Positions 27,208 through 35,758 of a stretch of DNA of 64,000 nt are shown in pieces. Position 1 is the stretch's first letter, and every line of letters begins with the position of its first letter. The stretch comes from Actinomycetes bacterium. GTDB lineage: Bacteria > Actinomycetota > Acidimicrobiia > Acidimicrobiales > Microtrichaceae. The stretch is taken from NCBI GenBank assembly GCA_029782335.1, contig JAKOVA010000123.1:53551-117550 (forward strand). The letters are read 5' to 3'. A program made the position numbers and the translations under genes. The notes under the pieces are model-generated. The model was not told the DNA's origin, did not search any database, and worked only from the letters and a program-made list of their open reading frames with translations.

Positions 27208-28152
27208 TTGGCGCCGCTCGTGCAGGTGATCCGAGGCGGGTCGATCACCGTCGAACTCGACGAGCGTCTGGGCGGGGAGATCCGCCGGGTGACCTGTGGT
27301 TCGATCGAACTGCTGGCGGCGTACGACTGGCGCTCGCCGGTGGGAGTGTCGCGGAGTACCGGGTACGGCGACGAACGGCTGGACTGGCTGTCGGAGTATC
27401 GCGGCGGCTGGCAGCTGCTGGTTCCGAATGCGGGAGCCGCAACCGTGGTCGACGGCGTCCCGCTGCCGTTCCACGGTGAGTGGTCCAGGACGCAGGTGAG
27501 CGTGACGCAACGGGCCGTCGATCGTGTGGTCATGGAAGCCGGAACGCGTCTCCCCCTCGTCGTCCAACGGGAGGTTCGCGTCGCCCGGGAGCCCGATCGT
27601 GTGGTGGTGCGAACCTCGGTGTCGAACCAGTCCGACCGCACCGTGCCATTCGTCTGGGGAGAGCACCCGGCCTTCACGGTCGGCCATGGTGACGTCGTCG
27701 ATCTGCCGCCGTCGCAGATCCTGGATGTCGCTGGCACTCCCGTGGGCAGGTGGCCGATGGCCCGCCGAGGCAGTCTCGCTCAGGTCGACGCCACCCGGCC
27801 GGTGGAGTCCGTTCACTTCGCCGTCGAGCTGACCGGGGGATGGGCGGGCCTTCGCCGACGCTGCGGCGGCGTTGCCCTGGCCTGGCAGCTGGAGGACTTC
27901 CCGGCTGTCTGGCTGTGGCACGAGATCGGCAGCGCCGGGTTCCCCTTCTACGGCCGGACCTCGCTGGTCGCCATCGAGCCGGCTTGCTGTTGGCCCGGCG
28001 ACGGGCTGGCCGGTGCGATCAGCCGCGGCCAGGCGTTCACCGTGGCTCCTGGGCAGTCCCGCTCCACCGCGGTCGCGCTGATCCCGTTCGAGCCCTCCGA
28101 TCGGGCGCTGTGCGGGGCAACCCTCGATGGCCGGCTGGAGTTCTCCGGGTGA
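27208..28152 (+). CDS. Aldose 1-epimerase (mutarotase)-like protein
   Basis: About 314 aa. The beta-sandwich mutarotase fold is indicated by GGWQLLVPNAG, PLPFHGEWSR, the catalytic-type WGEHPAFTVG and a C-terminal WLWHEIGSAGFPFYG, VAIEPA. It would interconvert sugar anomers before lactone formation. The start is uncertain: TTG 27208 lies 12 bases after GGAGGA, and GTG 27220 or 27226 are alternatives. Its stop codon overlaps the next gene's GTG. Confidence 0.8.
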   Translation: MAPLVQVIRGGSITVELDERLGGEIRRVTCGSIELLAAYDWRSPVGVSRSTGYGDERLDWLSEYRGGWQLLVPNAGAATVVDGVPLPFHGEWSRTQVSVTQRAVDRVVMEAGTRLPLVVQREVRVAREPDRVVVRTSVSNQSDRTVPFVWGEHPAFTVGHGDVVDLPPSQILDVAGTPVGRWPMARRGSLAQVDATRPVESVHFAVELTGGWAGLRRRCGGVALAWQLEDFPAVWLWHEIGSAGFPFYGRTSLVAIEPACCWPGDGLAGAISRGQAFTVAPGQSRSTAVALIPFEPSDRALCGATLDGRLEFSG

Positions 28153-29390
28153 CGCCCGACTGGTCACGGTTGCGCGGGAAGGGCGTTCCGGCCGCGCTCC
28201 CCGACGGGACCCGCTGGAACCTGTTCGACCCCGAGTCGGTGTTCCCCGTCGCCGTCCTGTTGCAGTCGGCGCTCGATGGAAACCGCGCTGCGATGTCGGA
28301 CTACTGCCGGCGGGTCGGAGTGTCGCTCGCCCCGCACGGCAAGACGACGATGTCGCCCGAGCTGTTCGCATTGCAAGTGCGCGACGGTGCCTGGGCGATC
28401 ACGGCCGCCAACGTCTACCAAGCCGACGTGATGCGGCGCAGCGGCGTCCCACGAGTGCTCATCGCCAACGAAGTCACGGCGCCCGCAGACATCAGATGGT
28501 TGGCGGACCAGGTCGACGCAGGCTTCCCGATCGTCTGCTACGTGGACTCGCTGGATGGCGTCCGACTGCTGGAGGACGGTCTCCGCCGTCGGCACACCAG
28601 CCGCACGCTGGACGTGCTCGTCGAGCTCGGCGTGACCGGTGGACGAGCCGGGGCGCGCTCCATCGAGGACGCCATGGTGGTGGGGCGCGCCGCCGCGGCC
28701 TCGCCGGCGTTGCACGTCATCGGGGCGTCCGGGTTCGAAGGGATCATCTCGGCGACCACCACCCGTACGGCCGGGCAGCATGTCGACGATTTCCTCGACG
28801 ACCTGGCGACGCTGGCCGAGAGGATCGGGGCTGAGGGCTTGGTGACGCCGGCGGACGAACTGATCGTCAGCGCCGGCGGCAGCGTGTTCTTCGATCGCGT
28901 TGCCGCCCGCCTGTCCGCGGTTCGATCGACGTTGCCGGTTCGCGTCGTCATTCGCAGCGGTTGTTACCTCAGCCACGACGACGGCGTGATCGACGAGCTC
29001 TCACCCTTGGGGCTCCACCCACGGGTTCCCGGTGACATCTTCCGCGCCGCGCTCGAGGTCTGGGCGCCCGTGCTGTCCCGTCCAGAACCGAGTCGTCTGA
29101 TCATCGGGGCCGGGAAGCGCGACGTCTCCACGGACGGCCTCCTGCCACGCATCACCAGGTGGGTGGAACGCGGGACACGCCGGATCCGCTCGCTCCCCGC
29201 TGCATGGCGAGCCGTACGGGTCGACGATCAGCACGCCTACTTCGACGTCGAACCCGATACGACCGTCTCCGTGGGCGACCTCGTCTCACTCGGGATCTCC
29301 CACCCGTGCACGACCTTCGACAAGTGGAAGGTGATCTGGGTGGTCGACGACGAGTACGAGGTCGTCGACGTGGTCACCACCGAGTTCTGA
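28149..29390 (+). CDS. D-serine dehydratase-like / D-threonine aldolase-like PLP enzyme
   Basis: A 413-aa protein from GTG 28149 (GTGA overlap with the mutarotase). It has an alanine-racemase-type N-terminal barrel with the PLP Lys K65 in APHGKTTMSPELF. The C-terminal domain carries the zinc pair H385-x-C387 (HPCTTFDKW) that defines the DSD1 group. These enzymes deaminate or cleave D-beta-hydroxy amino acids. It is convergent with the first M81 gene and fits a D-amino-acid branch of the island. Confidence 0.88.
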   Translation: MTPDWSRLRGKGVPAALPDGTRWNLFDPESVFPVAVLLQSALDGNRAAMSDYCRRVGVSLAPHGKTTMSPELFALQVRDGAWAITAANVYQADVMRRSGVPRVLIANEVTAPADIRWLADQVDAGFPIVCYVDSLDGVRLLEDGLRRRHTSRTLDVLVELGVTGGRAGARSIEDAMVVGRAAAASPALHVIGASGFEGIISATTTRTAGQHVDDFLDDLATLAERIGAEGLVTPADELIVSAGGSVFFDRVAARLSAVRSTLPVRVVIRSGCYLSHDDGVIDELSPLGLHPRVPGDIFRAALEVWAPVLSRPEPSRLIIGAGKRDVSTDGLLPRITRWVERGTRRIRSLPAAWRAVRVDDQHAYFDVEPDTTVSVGDLVSLGISHPCTTFDKWKVIWVVDDEYEVVDVVTTEF

Positions 29391-29391
29391 C

Positions 29392-30927
29392 TCAGCGTGG
29401 ACGTGGCGCCGAGCGGTCCGGGGACCACGTCGCCTGCGGCTCGAACGGGAACAACGGGCGCCGGCGGTGCCGGTAGGACAACGCCGACAGGTCGGCGCTG
29501 GTGCAACCGGCCGTGTTCAGCTGGATCATCTCGGCGGCAATCGGTTCGTAGGCACCACGTGGCGAGTGCACACCCTTGGCGACGATGATGTCCAGGTCCT
29601 CCGGGACCAACCCAACGCTGGTCAGCTCGGCGCGACTCGTGTTGCCCATCGGTCGCGACGTGAGCAGCACCAGGTGGCCGTCGTCGGTCTCGATCAGGGC
29701 GCGAGGCCCAGCGTCGAAGAAGCGGAAGCCGCCGTGGACCACACCAGGGTCCTCGAAGCGGCCGTCGTCGAGATGGCGCACCCGGCCGATCACCTCCACC
29801 GGGTTGCCGTGCAGGTCGTCGGTGTGGCCACCGACGTGCAGCCTCACGGTGGCACCGAGCCCCGCCAGGTTGCACCGGTCGACCGCATCCGGGTCGCACA
29901 GCGAGTGGAACAGGTTGCGCACGCCCAGACGCTGCGCCGCCGCCAGCACGTGGGTGGAGTCGGCCGGACTGCCCCCGCCGACGTTGTCGCCCACGTCGAG
30001 GAGCACCACCGGCTTCCCCGGCGACACCGTGGCGCGACGGAGCGCTTCCTCGACCGTGACTGCCTCGCCGACGAACTCGTGGCGCATCGCCCACGCGGCG
30101 ACGGCGAGCTGCCTGGCCACGTCCGCTGCCAGGTCACCGTCACCGTCAGCGACGGCGATGAACGACATCCCCATCTCCGGCACGTCAGCGTAGGGGAAGC
30201 CTTCGGCCACGCTGACGGACAGCACGCCGTCACCCCGGGCGAGTTCGGATGCCAGATCGATCAGCCGCCGCATCGGCAGGTCGTCGGTTCCCTGGCGGAG
30301 GATGTTGATGACCACCGGTGGTGTCTCCATGCGTATGACCGGCCGGATGGATCCCGCCGCCGTGGCCACTGCCAGATCGGCGACCTGCCGGGCCCGCTCG
30401 CGCGCGTCCACGTGTGGGTTAGTCAGGTAGGTGTTGAGCACATCGCAGCCCTCGACCATCCGTCGGGAGACGTTGGCGTGCATGTCCAGCGCCACCCCGA
30501 GCACCACCTCGGGGCCGACGGCGGCGCGCACCCGAGTGATGATCTCGCCGTCGGCGTCGCGGGCGTGCGCGGCGACCGCTGCGCCGTGCAACGCCAGGAG
30601 GACCACATCCCACGGGCCCTCGGACCGCAGCGCACCGATCATCCGCCCGACCAGGTGCTCGAAGGCCTCCTCGGTGATCATGCCCATCGGGTTCAGGTCG
30701 GCGTGGATCAGCGGCACGCACTCGACTCCCTCGAGTCCGGCGATCTCCAGGAAGCCGGCCAGGGTGGCGTGCGAGTTGGCGTACCGGGCAACGAGCGCGT
30801 CACCTTCGGTCACCCCACCCGCCAGGAATCGTTCGAGCGACGCCGGGACGGGCGCGAACGTGTTGGACTCGTGGTGGAACCCGAGCACGGCGACACGCCG
30901 CGTGGTCCGGTTCGCGGGCCCGTTCAC
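29392..30927 (-). CDS. M81 metallopeptidase family protein (MlrC type), copy 1
   Basis: A 511-aa protein from GTG 30927, overlapping the D-aminoacylase stop codon (GTGA). The M81/MlrC layout is intact: E20 in GFHHESNTF, D148-x-H150 in ALDMHANV and H172, the likely zinc ligands, then the GDNVGGGSPADST region of the C-terminal half. MlrC hydrolyses linearised microcystin peptides; most homologues occur in sugar or amino-acid catabolic operons and lack an assigned substrate. A second copy lies at 44603. Confidence 0.9.
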   Translation of the reverse strand: MNGPANRTTRRVAVLGFHHESNTFAPVPASLERFLAGGVTEGDALVARYANSHATLAGFLEIAGLEGVECVPLIHADLNPMGMITEEAFEHLVGRMIGALRSEGPWDVVLLALHGAAVAAHARDADGEIITRVRAAVGPEVVLGVALDMHANVSRRMVEGCDVLNTYLTNPHVDARERARQVADLAVATAAGSIRPVIRMETPPVVINILRQGTDDLPMRRLIDLASELARGDGVLSVSVAEGFPYADVPEMGMSFIAVADGDGDLAADVARQLAVAAWAMRHEFVGEAVTVEEALRRATVSPGKPVVLLDVGDNVGGGSPADSTHVLAAAQRLGVRNLFHSLCDPDAVDRCNLAGLGATVRLHVGGHTDDLHGNPVEVIGRVRHLDDGRFEDPGVVHGGFRFFDAGPRALIETDDGHLVLLTSRPMGNTSRAELTSVGLVPEDLDIIVAKGVHSPRGAYEPIAAEMIQLNTAGCTSADLSALSYRHRRRPLFPFEPQATWSPDRSAPRPR

Positions 30928-32540
30928 GCCGGTCGCCGGAGCACGACGCCCGGACGCTCGCCGGTCAGCTCCCCGTCGGCGAGGACCAAGGTGCCGTTGA
31001 CCATGACGTGGGTGATGCCGTCGGGTCTGGTGGCCGGCTGCTCGAACGTCGCCCGATCACCGACGAGGTCCGGGTCGAGCAGGACAAGGTCGGCGGCCTG
31101 GCCGGCAGCGATCAGGCCACGATCGGACAGTCCGAGCCGGCGAGCCGGTTCGGAGGTCATCTTGCGGACCGCCTCCGCCAGATCGATGACGCCAAGGTCG
31201 CGGACGTAACGGCCGAGGACGCGTGGGAACGTCCCGAACGAACGGGGATGCGGTTTCGCCGGGCCCTGATCGAGCGGGATGGCGTTGCCGTCCGATCCCA
31301 CCACTGCCAAGGGGTGACGGAGGAACGCCGAGACGTCCTCGTCGGTTCGGTAGAAGAGCACGACCTGGATCTCGTTGCCGTACACCTCGCACAGCTGCAG
31401 GGTGAGCTCATCGGGTGGAACGCCGCGCCGCGATGCGGCCCGCTCCAGCGTGGTTCCGGCGAGACTGCCGTCCGGCGTGCTGGACACCACGAAGCGGTCC
31501 CACAACCAGGGGATGCCGTTGAACCACCCGGCAGACATGTCGTGCAGCGCCCGCCTGCGGATGTCTGGATCGGCGAGTCGCCGACGCATCGCTTCCGTCC
31601 CGCCGGCCTGCACCCACGCTGGGAGGTACTGCGTGAGCGAGGACGACGAAGCGTCGTACGGATAGACGTCGAAGTGGATGTCGACGCCCTCGGCCCGGGC
31701 CTGCTCGAACACGGCGAGGAGTTCCGCTCCAGTCCCCCACCGATCCGGACGATTGATGGCCAGGTGACTGAACTCGATCGCTGCGCCCGTGGCTCTGCCG
31801 ACGGCGATCGCCTCCGCAACTGCGTCGCGCTCGTCACGTCCGACGGCCCGGGAGTGCGTGGCATACAGCGCACCGTGCCGGCCGACGACCTCGACCAGGG
31901 AGACGACCTCGCCGAAATCACCGTAGGCACTGGGGACGTGGGTGAGCCCCGTACTCATGCCGAAGGCACCCTGCGCCAGCGACTCGTCGAGGTCACCGAT
32001 CATCCGATCCCGCTCCGCCGGGGTCGGCGGCCGCTCGTCGACGCCCATCGCCGCAACCCGCAAGGTGCCGTGCCCGACCAGCGAGGCCACATTCAGGCCG
32101 ATGCCCTCCGTTGCGAGTGCTCGGGCATAGCCGTCGAGGTCGGTCCACCACGGCGTCAGTGGCGCCGTTGCCCGGGCGAGGTGGTCAGCATGCAGATCGA
32201 GCCGCGACGGTTCGATCGGGAAGGCCGAGAACGAGCAATTCCCGACCACCTCCGTCGTCACGCCTTGGCGGAGCTTGCTCTCACCGGTCCCGTCGACCAG
32301 CAGTGTGAGATCGGAGTGGGTGTGAATGTCGACGAATCCTGGGCACAGCACGGCCCCGTGGGCGTCGAGCACTCGCCGCGCCTGCCGGGTTTCCTCGGCT
32401 GTCGGCCAGCCCTGACCGACCATCGTGATCACGCCATTGGACACCGCCACGTGGCCTGGAAAGCTCGGGCCGCCGGTCCCGTCGACGACGAGGGCACCGA
32501 CGACCAGCACGTCCAGTTCACCCGGCTGTCGCAGGACCAC
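30924..32540 (-). CDS. N-acyl-D-amino-acid deacylase (D-aminoacylase-type amidohydrolase)
   Basis: A 538-aa protein from GTG 32540. It has the amidohydrolase barrel with HxH metal ligands H73/H75 (FVDIHTHSD), the bridging Cys C102 (VVGNCSFS) characteristic of D-aminoacylases, and the family end motif PHPRSFGTFPRVLGRY. These enzymes release D-amino acids from N-acyl derivatives. Site 2 lies 3 bases upstream of the start codon, with TAGAAT as a possible -10 only six bases before it. It is the first gene of a two-gene operon with M81 copy 1. Confidence 0.93.
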   Translation of the reverse strand: MVLRQPGELDVLVVGALVVDGTGGPSFPGHVAVSNGVITMVGQGWPTAEETRQARRVLDAHGAVLCPGFVDIHTHSDLTLLVDGTGESKLRQGVTTEVVGNCSFSAFPIEPSRLDLHADHLARATAPLTPWWTDLDGYARALATEGIGLNVASLVGHGTLRVAAMGVDERPPTPAERDRMIGDLDESLAQGAFGMSTGLTHVPSAYGDFGEVVSLVEVVGRHGALYATHSRAVGRDERDAVAEAIAVGRATGAAIEFSHLAINRPDRWGTGAELLAVFEQARAEGVDIHFDVYPYDASSSSLTQYLPAWVQAGGTEAMRRRLADPDIRRRALHDMSAGWFNGIPWLWDRFVVSSTPDGSLAGTTLERAASRRGVPPDELTLQLCEVYGNEIQVVLFYRTDEDVSAFLRHPLAVVGSDGNAIPLDQGPAKPHPRSFGTFPRVLGRYVRDLGVIDLAEAVRKMTSEPARRLGLSDRGLIAAGQAADLVLLDPDLVGDRATFEQPATRPDGITHVMVNGTLVLADGELTGERPGVVLRRPA

Positions 32541-32543
32541 TGT

Positions 32544-32561
32544 CGAATTCTATAAGATCTG
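32544..32561. promoter_or_regulatory. Island operator site 2 (D-aminoacylase / ridA divergent promoter)
   Basis: The sequence is CGAAT-TC-TATA-AG-ATCTG, sharing the left arm and the central TATA with site 1. On the minus strand it offers TAGAAT as a -10 immediately before the D-aminoacylase start. It lies 35 bases before the ridA start on the plus strand. Confidence 0.7.
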
Positions 32562-32595
32562 CGCTCCAGTCGCTGCCGGGAGGGAGTCGTAGGAC

Positions 32596-33015
32596 ATGAC
32601 CGATGGCCCAGATCCGTTGCCGTTCTCGACGGCTCGAGCCAGCTGGCTGGCGATCACCACCGACGTGACCACCCACCTGCCCTTCTCCGCAGCCGTCGAG
32701 GCCAATGGGTTCGTGTTCGTCTCCGGCCAGGCGTCCGTGGACCGGACAGGGACGATCGTCACTGGCACGTTCGAGGAGGAGATGCGACGATCGCTGGACA
32801 ACGTGATCCGCGTGCTGGCGGCCGCCGGCCTGGGACTGGAACACGTCGTGCGTGTCACCAGCTACGTGCACGACCCCGCCGACGTCAGGCGGTACAACGA
32901 GCTCTACACGGAGTTCTTCTCGCCGCCGTATCCGGCGCGCACGACGATCACCAGTTGTCTCTCACCGGCGCTCAAGTTCGAGATCGATGTGATCGCGGCG
33001 CGTCCCGTCGCCTGA
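32596..33015 (+). CDS. ridA: RidA/YjgF family protein
   Basis: A 139-aa protein. The family Arg that binds the substrate carboxylate is R115 in YPARTTI, and the body GFVFVSGQASVDRTG, LDNVIRVLAAAGLGLEHVVRVTSYV is typical. RidA hydrolyses reactive enamine/imine intermediates produced by PLP-dependent dehydratases, which fits the D-serine-dehydratase-like and threonine-synthase-like enzymes nearby. It is transcribed alone from site 2 and is convergent with the cupin gene, 3 bases apart. Confidence 0.92.
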   Translation: MTDGPDPLPFSTARASWLAITTDVTTHLPFSAAVEANGFVFVSGQASVDRTGTIVTGTFEEEMRRSLDNVIRVLAAAGLGLEHVVRVTSYVHDPADVRRYNELYTEFFSPPYPARTTITSCLSPALKFEIDVIAARPVA

Positions 33016-33018
33016 CGG

Positions 33019-33525
33019 TCAGGAACCGACGGTCGGGGACCGGCCGATGGGAATCGCCGGGTCGGCGAAGGCGTTGTCGTCGACCACGCACGGGGTGGAC
33101 AACTCGAGGAGCAGGGCCGGACCGACCCCGGTGAAGCTGTGCCGCTCCCCCCGATCGATCCTCAGCACCTCGCCCGGTGCCAGCTCGACCGACACGGACG
33201 GCCGCTGGACTCGGAGGCGCCCGGCGACCACGAAGAAGGTCTCGGTCTTGTCCCGGTGGTGATGGGTCGGGCACGTCTGTCCGTCGAACACGAACAGGTA
33301 CTTCCCGCAGTAACCGGCGTCGACCTCGTTGGCGATCCAACACTCGATCAACCCCGTCCGATCGAAGTCGCCCAGGCCGAAGTCGAGCACCAACGGCTCG
33401 ACGGGCGGCAGGGCAATGCCCCACTCGGCGACGTGGGCGTAGAAGCGGGCCAGAGCGCGATCTCGCACCTCACCCCGCACGGAGATGGCCAGCCCCTTGT
33501 CGAGCGCGTCCATCGCCGCACTCAC
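33019..33525 (-). CDS. Cupin, D-lyxose isomerase-like
   Basis: A 168-aa protein from GTG 33525, overlapping the mannonate-dehydratase stop codon (GTGA). The single cupin barrel has the metal ligands H88, H90 (THHHRDKTETF), E95 and H129 (GERHSF), as in D-lyxose/D-mannose isomerases of the LyxI type. It could interconvert a ketose and aldose or a uronate. It is the last gene of a three-gene operon with the dehydratase and the MDR dehydrogenase. Confidence 0.75.
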   Translation of the reverse strand: MSAAMDALDKGLAISVRGEVRDRALARFYAHVAEWGIALPPVEPLVLDFGLGDFDRTGLIECWIANEVDAGYCGKYLFVFDGQTCPTHHHRDKTETFFVVAGRLRVQRPSVSVELAPGEVLRIDRGERHSFTGVGPALLLELSTPCVVDDNAFADPAIPIGRSPTVGS

Positions 33526-34502
33526 CCCTGACCGACCGCCGGGCGCAGGCGACCGTCGGTGGCGTGGATCATCCCGCGGATGTAGCCGTAGGCGAACAGC
33601 CGTCCCAGCATGGTGTAGCCCGGTACGCCGCCCTCCTCGCCCAGCATCTGGGGAACGTGGTCCGGGCGGATGGGGCCGACGAACCCGACCTCGCGGTAGG
33701 CACGCATGGCTTCGGCCATGTCGGTCTGGCCGTTGTCCTGCCATGTCTCGCGGAAGTCCTCCGCGGTTCCGACCACGTCTCGGAAGTGGACGTAGGCGAT
33801 GTGCGGACCAAGCCGGCGGATCGTCGCCGGTACGTCGATCCCCATCTCCGAGAACGTGCCTTGGCAGAAGGCGATCTTGTTGCTCGGCGACGGGACGAGC
33901 TCGACCAGCCGCTCGAATCCCTCGACGTCGTGCATGATGCGGTCGTTGCCCAGCAGCTCCGCCAGAGGCGGGTCATCGGGATGCATCGCCATGACGACAC
34001 CCGCCTGCTCGGCGACCGGGACGATCGCCTCCAGGAACCGCTGCAGATTGATCCACAGCTCGGGCCGCTTGGCACCTGGTTCGAGCGCCGCGGAGAAGGG
34101 CGGTCGCCCGGGAATTCGAGCGTGCTCCAGATCACGAAGACAGAAGGCCGTGGTCGTCGCTCCGCCCCGCTCGGGCGCGTCGACCGACGTACGGATCCAG
34201 TCGGTGCCGGCCATGAAGTTGTAACACAGCAATCCGATCCCGCGGTCCCCGAGGTGGCGCACGAGCGAGATCATCGCGGCGAGGTCGGTGCCGTCATCGG
34301 TGCCGAGCTTGATGCGGTCGATCGGCAGGTAGCCCTCGACGACGCCCACCTCCATGCCATAGGAACGAACCCGTGCCTGGAGCCGGTCGATCTCGGCGAG
34401 ATCCGGTCCCGGGTATCGCAGCACGATCTCCTCCACCCCGCACTGGGCGGCGAGTGTGAGGTTCTCGTCCGAGAGCGGTGTGAGCACCGACGCCAGCCTC
34501 AT
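33522..34502 (-). CDS. uxuA: Mannonate dehydratase-like enzyme (UxuA family)
   Basis: A 326-aa TIM-barrel protein with all four expected Mn ligands: H174 (MHPDDPP), C213 (FCQGTFSEMG), H239 (YVHFRDV) and D281 (RPDHVP). UxuA converts D-mannonate to 2-keto-3-deoxy-D-gluconate. In this island the substrate may be another aldonate. It is translated between the upstream MDR dehydrogenase (28-base gap) and the overlapping cupin gene. Confidence 0.9.
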   Translation of the reverse strand: MRLASVLTPLSDENLTLAAQCGVEEIVLRYPGPDLAEIDRLQARVRSYGMEVGVVEGYLPIDRIKLGTDDGTDLAAMISLVRHLGDRGIGLLCYNFMAGTDWIRTSVDAPERGGATTTAFCLRDLEHARIPGRPPFSAALEPGAKRPELWINLQRFLEAIVPVAEQAGVVMAMHPDDPPLAELLGNDRIMHDVEGFERLVELVPSPSNKIAFCQGTFSEMGIDVPATIRRLGPHIAYVHFRDVVGTAEDFRETWQDNGQTDMAEAMRAYREVGFVGPIRPDHVPQMLGEEGGVPGYTMLGRLFAYGYIRGMIHATDGRLRPAVGQG

Positions 34503-34530
34503 GGAGGGATCCCTGTGGAACGTCGCCGGC

Positions 34531-35622
34531 TCAGAACACGATCAGGCCGCGGGCCTGCTCGCCTGCGGCCAGTGAGCGGAAGGCCTCGTCCGCTTCGTCG
34601 AGGTCGTAGCGCTGGGTGACCAGTTCGTCGATCTTGATCCGACCGGCCACGGCGAGCTCGACCAGTTCTGGGAACGCCACGAGCGGGTTGCTGGTGCCGT
34701 AGCGCGAGCCAACGATGCGGCGCTCCCCACCCATGAGCAGCCAGGGGTCGACCGGGAAGGTCGCGCCGGAGTCGGGCAGCCCGAGGACCACCTCGATTCC
34801 TTGCTTGGCCAAGATCGACAACCCTTGCTCCAGAGCCTTGATGTTGCCGACGGCGACGATGGTCGCATCGACACCGTGGCCGGTGAGCTTGGTGACCTCC
34901 TCCTGGATGTCCTGGCGGGTGGTGTTGATCGTGTGCGTTGCACCGAACTGGCGAGCGAGCTCCAACTTGGAGTCGAGCACGTCGACACCGATGATCGGGT
35001 AGGCCCCGGTGGCCACGGCGCCCTGGATGGCGTTCAGGCCGACTCCGCCACACCCGAAAACCGCCACGCTCTGACCGGCCCGCAGACCGGCACTGTTGAC
35101 CGCCGAGCCGAACCCGGTGGCCACGGAGCAACCGATGAGCGCTGCCGTCTCGAGGGGGAAGTCCTTGCGGATCTTCACGGCCGCGGACTCGGGGACGACG
35201 ATCGAGGAGCCGTAGGTGGCCGGACCGTAGTGGTACACGTCGGCGCCCTCGTGGTGGAACATGGTCACGTCGCCGTTCACCATGCCGATCGCCGGCGTGT
35301 TCAGGCACAGCGCCGGGTAGCCGAGGTTGCAATACCGGCAGGCGCCACACGTCGGCGCCCAGGAGATGACGACATGGTCGCCCGGCTGCAGCTGGGTGAC
35401 ACCGGCCCCGACTGCCTCGACCACGCCTGATCCCTCGTCTCCGAGGACGATCGGCATGGGGATCCCCTGATGTGATCCGTCATAGGCGTGGAGGCAGCTG
35501 TGGCACACGCCGCTCGCAACCATCTTGACGCGGACCTCACCGAACCGAGGTTCGTCGAGGTCCAGTTCGAGCATCCGCATTCGCTCGCCCGGCTGGAACA
35601 GCACCGGCGCCGTGATCAACAT
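34531..35622 (-). CDS. Zinc-type medium-chain dehydrogenase (class III ADH-like)
   Basis: A 363-aa protein from ATG 35622. The structural-zinc cysteines C92, C95, C98 and C106 and the NAD motif VFGCGGVGLNAI are present. Of the catalytic zinc ligands, C40 and C165 are kept, but the usual His of the GHE motif is Asp62 (VLGDEGSG). It should oxidise an alcohol or thiol adduct with NAD. It leads the operon with mannonate dehydratase and the cupin, under operator site 3. Confidence 0.9.
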   Translation of the reverse strand: MLITAPVLFQPGERMRMLELDLDEPRFGEVRVKMVASGVCHSCLHAYDGSHQGIPMPIVLGDEGSGVVEAVGAGVTQLQPGDHVVISWAPTCGACRYCNLGYPALCLNTPAIGMVNGDVTMFHHEGADVYHYGPATYGSSIVVPESAAVKIRKDFPLETAALIGCSVATGFGSAVNSAGLRAGQSVAVFGCGGVGLNAIQGAVATGAYPIIGVDVLDSKLELARQFGATHTINTTRQDIQEEVTKLTGHGVDATIVAVGNIKALEQGLSILAKQGIEVVLGLPDSGATFPVDPWLLMGGERRIVGSRYGTSNPLVAFPELVELAVAGRIKIDELVTQRYDLDEADEAFRSLAAGEQARGLIVF

Positions 35623-35705
35623 GACAAGCCCCCTGAGTTGTGGTGATGGACGATGGTCTGCCGCACGATCCCCGGACACCGGCGAGGCGACAGCGTCTAC
35701 CGCCA

Positions 35706-35723
35706 CGAACTTTATAGCAGAAT
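35706..35723. promoter_or_regulatory. Island operator site 3 (MDR dehydrogenase / SMP-30 divergent promoter)
   Basis: The sequence is CGAAC-TT-TATA-GC-AGAAT. The left arm and central TATA agree with the other sites; the right arm is weaker. It lies between the divergent starts at 35622 and 35759. Confidence 0.6.
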
Positions 35724-35758
35724 GGGATCGCCATCCATGCCCGAGCCGCGAGGTCGTC

